Shown here: piece by piece, positions 59,190 through 64,000 of the stretch
Layout of the letters: every line of letters starts with the position of its first letter
How positions within the stretch are numbered: the stretch's first letter is position 1
Assembly: GCF_023715465.1 (NCBI RefSeq)
Contig: NZ_JAMBOE010000007.1
Coordinates: 186,001-250,000 of the forward strand
Length of the DNA stretch: 64,000 nucleotides
Source of the DNA: Paenibacillus macerans
GTDB lineage: Bacteria; Bacillota; Bacilli; Paenibacillales; Paenibacillaceae
Direction: 5' to 3'
The notes under the pieces: generated by a model
What the model saw: only the letters and a program-made list of their open reading frames with translations
Told to the model about the DNA's origin: nothing
The model's database searches: none
Position numbers and translations under genes: made by a program

Positions 59190-59264
59190 ATGAAGCATTA
59201 TCCTAAATACTTGTTATTCGTCATGTTTGTAATTGCCGTACTGTCTTTCCATAAAAGAAAATGA
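59190..59264 (+). pseudogene. decayed copy of the 58321 toxin gene
   Basis: The last half reads MFVIAVLSFHKRK, identical to 58321, and the 3' hairpin is conserved. The 5' part is shifted by one base and the ribosome binding site is lost. A 24-codon frame from ATG 59190 remains. Confidence 0.55.
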
Positions 59265-59329
59265 GGCGCCCTGTAGTTAGGATGACGGCTCATTTCAATT
59301 TGACGTATTCTGGCTGACCGCTTCAATTG

Positions 59330-59400
59330 CTCCAAAACTTCTTCAGACGTTGCAATATTCAGTGATTAAAGATGTCGCTAAAAAGCATTTTTCTGCTTCT
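59330..59400 (-). pseudogene. 5' fragment of a gene like 61616-62317
   Basis: Minus strand reads M-LFSDIFNH then stop, followed by more similar sequence. It matches the start of the 62317 gene and its GAGCAGAAAAA-type upstream site. Confidence 0.5.
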
Positions 59401-59419
59401 TTTTTGGCTCAACCTAATA

Positions 59420-59648
59420 ATCAGCGCTTGACGGGGAAGGCCGGTGGGTTGATCGGCAGATCAATATCCGCTGTCCGGACGCTTTGCACGATTATCCCGT
59501 TTGATCCGGAAGGGCAAGACACCGGGAAAAATGAAAGGACCGTGATTAGCCCTCACCCTCTATCCTCTGAACAAAAGGGATAATCGTGCAAAGCAGCATG
59601 CAGGATACCAAGACACGAACGCTATAATTTATTTTGTCAAGCACTGAT
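59420..59648. mobile_element. MITE-like element, about 230 bp
   Basis: Ends ATCAGCGCTTGAC and TGTCAAGCACTGAT match the element at 51117. Its right 21 bp equal the left end of that copy. Inside, GCTTTGCACGATTATCCC and GGGATAATCGTGCAAAGC form an inverted pair. No transposase. Confidence 0.62.
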
Positions 59649-59649
59649 C

Positions 59650-59800
59650 TCGGTTTTGAGCCTCTTTTTTCTACTTCATTCTTGTAAATTTCAAAATTCA
59701 TTTCATCGAAACAGACAAACACAACTTTCTTAATTGTGGTGTTGTTATTCGCCAACAAATACTTTTTCCTCATTTCATAAGCTACTTCAACGCCATGAAT
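59650..59800 (-). pseudogene. fragment of a macro-domain-like protein gene
   Basis: The frame GVEVAYEMRKKYLL then KKVVFVCFDEMNFEIYKNEV resembles the end of macro-domain (ADP-ribose-binding) proteins. It lacks an N-terminus and its 3' end runs into the MITE. Confidence 0.4.
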
Positions 59801-60103
59801 CCACCTAAAAAAACGCTTGAACGTAACGTAACGTCATCTTTTATACTATGCTTACCGGTAGACAACTGACCCACACGAAAGGAGATGATAATGAAAAAGA
59901 ATTGGAACACATCTCCAACCTCATACTAAGAAAAGAAGCTTTGATGGTTTAAGATTTGATCAAGCTGCTCATTGCGATGCGCCTTAGCCACGAGAAGTTT
60001 TTCACCGAGCGGCGAGCGAACTGGAATACGTATCTCGACCGGCTGGGCAATTTTCTTAACCAACAACCGAAGTCCTAAAACAAGAAATGGAGGATTTTTA
60101 GCT
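59801..60103 (+). other. upstream region of the SRPBCC gene with possible regulator remnant
   Basis: From 59956 to 60078 one frame reads DLIKLLIAMRLSHEKFFTER and on to FLNQQPKS, like the tail of an ArsR regulator of the kind that usually precedes such genes. The head is missing. A GGAGATG-preceded ATG at 59891 opens only a 12-codon frame. Confidence 0.35.
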
Positions 60104-60547
60104 ATGAAAGAATTTTCCGTCAAGCATGACACGTTTAGCCTGGAACGCATCTATAACACTTCACCCGCACGGGTGTTTGCCGCGTGGGCGGACCCCGAGT
60201 CCAAAGCCAATTGGTTTGCGAAAGCGGACGAGTTCGACTTTCGCGTAGGCGGACGGGAAGTCATCCGCGGCAGCGAGCCGGGAGGCCCGGTCTATGCGTC
60301 CATCTTCACCTTTCAGGAAATTGTCCCTGATAACCGCATTGTCTATACGGCAACGATTGATATGGGGGAGAAGCGGATCTCGGTTTCCGTGATAACAGTC
60401 GAAGTCCAATCTGAAGGCGCCGGTACAAAGCTCTTCTACACCGAGCAATGCGCTTTCCTCGACGGTTTGGATTCGAAGGAAGCACACCTTGAAGGAGCAA
60501 ACGATTTTCTGGACAAGCTGGCCACCGAGCTTAAGTCCGCCAATTAA
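60104..60547 (+). CDS. SRPBCC (AHSA1/START-like) family protein
   Basis: A 147-residue protein of the AHSA1/START superfamily (YNTSPARVFAAWADPESKANWF, GGREVIRG, ERGAN-like HLEGANDFLDKL at the end). It binds a hydrophobic ligand by family; the ligand is unknown. The start at 60104 follows AATGGAGG. Confidence 0.85.
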   Translation: MKEFSVKHDTFSLERIYNTSPARVFAAWADPESKANWFAKADEFDFRVGGREVIRGSEPGGPVYASIFTFQEIVPDNRIVYTATIDMGEKRISVSVITVEVQSEGAGTKLFYTEQCAFLDGLDSKEAHLEGANDFLDKLATELKSAN

Positions 60548-60706
60548 TTCTATAGAAGCGGAGTTGGGTTGACTCCAACAAGCGTAAACGGCTGCCGACG
60601 TTCTCTCTAGCGTTGGCAGCTGACCTTGCAATCAAACCAGCCAGATCGAACGCCTTACGCTACCCGTCTAAACGTTTCCCGGATTGAGCTCGAGAATTTA
60701 CAAGAG

Positions 60707-60890
60707 TCAAGTTGCGAAATTTCGTATGGTGTCCAAATATTTTTCCCAGTCGTATTGAAAATTTAGTTCATGCGATTCACTAATACGTCTGATTTCTTCA
60801 AACTTTTCAACTAATTGTTCATAACCGCCTTCCAGATACTTCAATATAAATGAGTCCATCTCATTGCGATATGAATTAACTATTATTGCA
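60707..60890 (-). pseudogene. possible frameshifted end of the 60876 gene
   Basis: In the next frame, coding-like sequence YRNEMDSFILKYLEGGYEQL continues to DTIRNFAT and a stop. It starts right where the 60876 frame ends, so one frameshift could join them. It may also be chance. Confidence 0.35.
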
Positions 60891-61403
60891 AAGTATACAT
60901 CCATGACACGAGAGGTAAACACCATGCTTATCACATTTCGGATAACCGTATGGAATGGTGGGGCAGTCATCCCCTTCTTCAATTTCAGACCACTCCAAGT
61001 AGTTGTTTATATCGACACTTCTTTTTTCAAAAGCACTAATCATTAATTCAAATTGTTGTAAGCATCTTTGGACCATTTCTTGATTAGGTTCATAATTGAG
61101 CCGTTCCCATCCTAACCCGTCAATAGCCGATGCAATAGTTCTAAGCATAAATTCTTTCTCCGCTTCAAAAGAGTCGATCGTCCACGGCATTTCATCAATG
61201 TCAAAACCCACCGTTCCAATCCCAACGCAAGCTTGATCCCTCTGGGCCAGCCAGATGACCAGTTCTTTCTCCCGGTTTGTTGTAGCTAAGATCGACCCGC
61301 TTAATGCAAGAACCTCAATAAAAACGGAAGTCAATCCATTGGACATATGCAAATCTTCAACGGAGTAAGCCGGATCTTCGGGTAATGAAACATTATTCGC
61401 CAT
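60876..61403 (-). CDS. hypothetical protein with C-terminal cysteine cluster
   Basis: A 175-residue protein. The start is ATG at 61403 (GTG at 61406 is possible). It ends CDKHGVYLSCHGCILCNNS, a likely zinc-binding CxxH...CxxCxxC tail. Family not recognised. Confidence 0.6.
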   Translation of the reverse strand: MANNVSLPEDPAYSVEDLHMSNGLTSVFIEVLALSGSILATTNREKELVIWLAQRDQACVGIGTVGFDIDEMPWTIDSFEAEKEFMLRTIASAIDGLGWERLNYEPNQEMVQRCLQQFELMISAFEKRSVDINNYLEWSEIEEGDDCPTIPYGYPKCDKHGVYLSCHGCILCNNS

Positions 61404-61615
61404 CACTATACCTACTTTCGGTTCTTTTAATATGTATTAGATATCCGCTTTTAATACGATGCCCGCCAAACATCTCTCCATCATCGTATTCGCAATAAAT
61501 TTCGTTAGCTCGAATTTCTATATGAAGAAGTGTCAGGGCAGCCCCAAATTCCTCTTTGGTTACCTCATATTCTCCAGCCTCAACTGCATCCCAATCCAGG
61601 TTTTCATCATCTTCG

Positions 61616-62317
61616 TCATATTCCTAATCGGGCCAGCGCGCGCTTGGCGGCTAGTCTTCCATTATGCATTCCATGCTCTAAAAGCTCTCTTAATTTCTCT
61701 CTAGCCGGCAAATATTTGTGATATCCTAAAATGTCACATGCCCGTTCTTGCACATACATATCCTCGTCATCCAAAAACTTCAGCAAAGTATCCAAATGGT
61801 TGTAAGGCGTTAACGCCAAAACACTGTATATATACTGGGATCTTACATCATCGTCCAAAGCGGGGGTTTGCAACATATGATTGATTTGCTCAATACTTTG
61901 AAGGTCAGCAACGCTCGACTCGTTATTGTTATTTTGATCCTGCGGGTAATCTTTTTTCAGATCGTCCCAGTCGTGATTCGGATTTTGCTCCAATGCAGCT
62001 ATAAAAGAGCCGGCACTTCTAAAAGCAGGAGAAAGATCGGTTTCTTCATGATTTAAATAACACACTCGATAGCTTAGAGGGCCTTTAAAATAGATCCCTA
62101 CATAATTGGAATTGTCATCGGTCCAGATCGGGATCATACTTTGAAATATTTCGTCCATGTCAGACATAAATTGGTGCAGCTCGGCGATTTCATCGTGACT
62201 TAACATGCGCAAGTAAAACTCTTTCTCCTCTTGTAACAAAAAATGACCATTCAGTTGCCCCAAAACTTCCCCAGGCATTACGATATTTAGTGATTTAAAA
62301 ATGTCGCTAAAAGGCAT
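61616..62317 (-). CDS. SMI1/KNR4-like protein with HEAT-like C-terminus
   Basis: A 233-residue acidic protein. The N-terminal half has features of SMI1/KNR4 immunity-type domains (LSYRVCYLNHEETDLSPAF); residues 150-233 form HEAT-like repeats (LLKFLDDEDMYVQERACDIL). AAGGAG lies 8 bp before the ATG. Contact-dependent toxin immunity is a guess from the family; no toxin adjoins it. A decayed 5' copy is at 59330. Confidence 0.55.
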   Translation of the reverse strand: MPFSDIFKSLNIVMPGEVLGQLNGHFLLQEEKEFYLRMLSHDEIAELHQFMSDMDEIFQSMIPIWTDDNSNYVGIYFKGPLSYRVCYLNHEETDLSPAFRSAGSFIAALEQNPNHDWDDLKKDYPQDQNNNNESSVADLQSIEQINHMLQTPALDDDVRSQYIYSVLALTPYNHLDTLLKFLDDEDMYVQERACDILGYHKYLPAREKLRELLEHGMHNGRLAAKRALARLGI

Positions 62318-62536
62318 TTTTTCTGCTCCTTACATCATAATTTATAATAGTTGATTCCCGTTATATGTTAATTCGGAATTTTAAACATTGAGGTATAGTA
62401 AAGCTTGTGCTACGATAAAAATAGTAAAGGAGCCGTGCTGGAACACGGACTCCCTGTACACTTGCCGCTTTAAAGAGCGGTCGGCTGTAGGCAAAGTTAC
62501 GGTTTGAAATAGACCGCTTTCCTTACCCGGGGCGGT

Positions 62537-62656
62537 CTATTTCTTTGTGTTTTGATTAATCGCTACGATAATGGTCACAACCAGCGTCAACAGCGCAATA
62601 ATTAGCGCGCCAAAACTGATCATGATCATCAAAGTGTCTTTAATCGCCACAGGCAT
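62537..62656 (-). CDS. Hol_Tox-type small membrane toxin
   Basis: A 39-residue peptide, MPVAIKDTLMIMISFGALII followed by ALLTLVVTIIVAINQNTKK, with the Hol_Tox pattern ISFGALIIALLTL. Upstream the same CTCCC-GGAA-GGGAG hairpin hides the site as at 58321. An inverted repeat AGACCGC / GCGGTCT lies at its 3' end (62507-62538). The antisense RNA is likely within 62400-62540. Confidence 0.75.
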   Translation of the reverse strand: MPVAIKDTLMIMISFGALIIALLTLVVTIIVAINQNTKK

Positions 62657-62768
62657 CACCTCCCTTCCGGGAGATTAGCCGACCGCCCTTATAAGCCAGT
62701 TTCGTGTACATGTTATATTGTAGCAGAATTTGGCAGCTGGGTAAGAAATGATTTTAACAATTTTATTG

Positions 62769-63554
62769 TTAATGCTCATACTTTGCCAGAATCCTCCAAA
62801 CGTATTGCCGAAAACCCTCTCGCATTTCGGATGGCCCCACAATTTCGCATTTATCCCCAAAAGCGAGCAGCTTGTCGTAACCAAATTCATTAGGAATGAT
62901 AGGATAGGTAGCCAAGCAAGTATCCCCCTCTACCCTTATTACATTTCCCTCGCCAAATCGTTCAATAACTTTATCTATCATTGAACGTTCAATTCGGATC
63001 GTAACCGAAACCCAATTTTGATTCATCCAATCCGCTCCATCCATCGGAAGCGGCGAAAAATCCCGCGGCACAAAGGTTTCCTGTAAAACTTGCAGCTTGC
63101 CCATGCGAGCCAATTTGAATATCCGGTAATCCCTTTTTTCAAAACAATAACCTTGCAGATACCAGCTGCTTTCTTTGAATACGACCCGGTAAGGCTCGAC
63201 CTTTCTGGAACTTACATGGCCCGCCTTATCAACGTAATCAAAGATCAGGCAGCGATCTTCATTCAAGGCTGTTTCCACATGGCTCAGCAGCGTGCGCAAC
63301 GATTCATTTCCCTGATTCAACGATAAATCGACAACAAATTTTCCTTCCGGAATCGGTGCCCCGCCTTCATGACCAATAGCGCTCAATTTCTCCAGGACAT
63401 GGACAATTTCCTTATGATTAAACAGCTGCTTATAGCTTTTCAAACTGGTTACCAGTGTTTGAACGTCTGTACGCGTGAACAACTTTTTGTCCACTTTATA
63501 CGATTTCATAAGGCCAACGCCGCCCGTAGTGCAGCAAGCATCCACTCGCCGCAT
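62769..63554 (-). pseudogene. WYL-domain regulator lacking its HTH
   Basis: The WYL core (SSRKVEPYRVVFKESSWYLQGYC, FKLARM) and C-terminal domain are complete. The frame begins at GGVGLMKSYKVDKKLFTRTD, which is about residue 60 of full-length YafY-type proteins, and has no proper start. The N-terminal HTH was probably deleted. Confidence 0.7.
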
Positions 63555-63569
63555 TTTTCAAGTCAGAAA

Positions 63570-63953
63570 ACTTCGTTTTTCAAAAGCACAGTAAACAACG
63601 GGAAAATGGCGACGCTGCGTCCATTGTCAGAAAGCCCATACGGCTACGCTGCCGTGGTCATGAATAATGACACCGCATTTTATTATGCAGGCGTTCAATC
63701 TTCCCAGCCCCTGCCGGATGACGCCGAAGAAGTATGGTTCCCGGAAAGCGAGTATTTGGTTCTGTCGGGCGGCGGCGGTTTGTCCCGTCTGGCCTTTGAT
63801 AAATTGGAGGATCAGGCTTTTGGGGCCATTTTAACAGATACTTATGAGTGGGAGTATTCCGGCGCTCCAGTCGCTGAAATCTTGCTTAACGGGAATCCGG
63901 CAGACGCAAAAGTAGAAGTTTGGGTACCTGTAAAGAGACGTAATGATCAGTAG
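63570..63953 (+). pseudogene. GyrI-like effector-binding domain, 5'-truncated
   Basis: In-frame sequence from about 63570 (FFKSTVNNGKMATLRPLSES) to the stop at 63953 (VEVWVPVKRRNDQ) matches the second half of GyrI-like / AraC effector-binding proteins. The first half is missing. ATG 63606 may allow a 115-residue product but without a good ribosome binding site. Confidence 0.6.
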
Positions 63954-64000
63954 ACCTATATAATTGGGCACAGTGCTAAATCGAATTTTAAGCATTGAGG

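Overview
The window looks like a chromosomal segment of a Paenibacillus-type Gram-positive bacterium (Paenibacillaceae, GC about 50-55 %). Evidence is the gene content: YesM/YesN-type sugar sensor pairs, a LicT-controlled beta-glucoside PTS operon, CUT1 sugar ABC transporters, several XRE-cupin, MerR and ECF sigma regulators, strong AGGAGG ribosome binding sites, and families of AT-rich intergenic repeats. No rRNA or tRNA gene was seen.

Positions 1-21408 carry a flavin-based extracellular electron transfer (EET) locus of the kind described in Listeria. It is spread over two arms. The left arm has pplA (two-domain FMN lipoprotein), ndh2 (type II NADH dehydrogenase with a membrane tail), a small unknown gene and dmkB (polyprenyl diphosphate synthase). 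The right arm has dmkA (UbiA prenyltransferase), then eetA-eetB-ecfA1-ecfA2-ecfT as one overlapping operon, and the divergent fmnB (ApbE flavin transferase). A LicT-PTS-6-phospho-beta-glucosidase operon, a class III aminotransferase and a U32 peptidase lie inside the locus. Three promoters (pplA, eetA, fmnB) each carry a TGTGA-N6-TCACA-like palindrome centred about 42 bp upstream of the inferred start site. This suggests one CRP/FNR-family (probably anaerobic Fnr) regulon over the whole system.

Positions 22400-43250 are carbohydrate-centred. One set holds GH30 and GH42 glycosidases, a CUT1 ABC transporter and a YesM/YesN pair. Its two promoters share the same layout: cre site, -10 element and a pair of direct repeats. 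A diguanylate cyclase and an ECF sigma/anti-sigma pair follow. A second set holds rhamnose mutarotase, an MFS transporter and a three-component sensor (lipoprotein binding protein, histidine kinase, AraC-type regulator).

Positions 43250-64000 are more accessory. They contain an intact and a frameshifted SWIM zinc-finger gene, a dipeptide epimerase / serine hydrolase / two XRE-cupin regulator cluster, and two cas-less relics of a type I-C-like CRISPR array with duplicated leaders. There are also two related MITE-like elements, an ECF sigma pair, a MerR/dehydrogenase pair with matching operators, Hol_Tox-type small toxins, an orphan HicB with a HicA stub, and several decayed gene fragments. Four families of intergenic repeats recur between genes.
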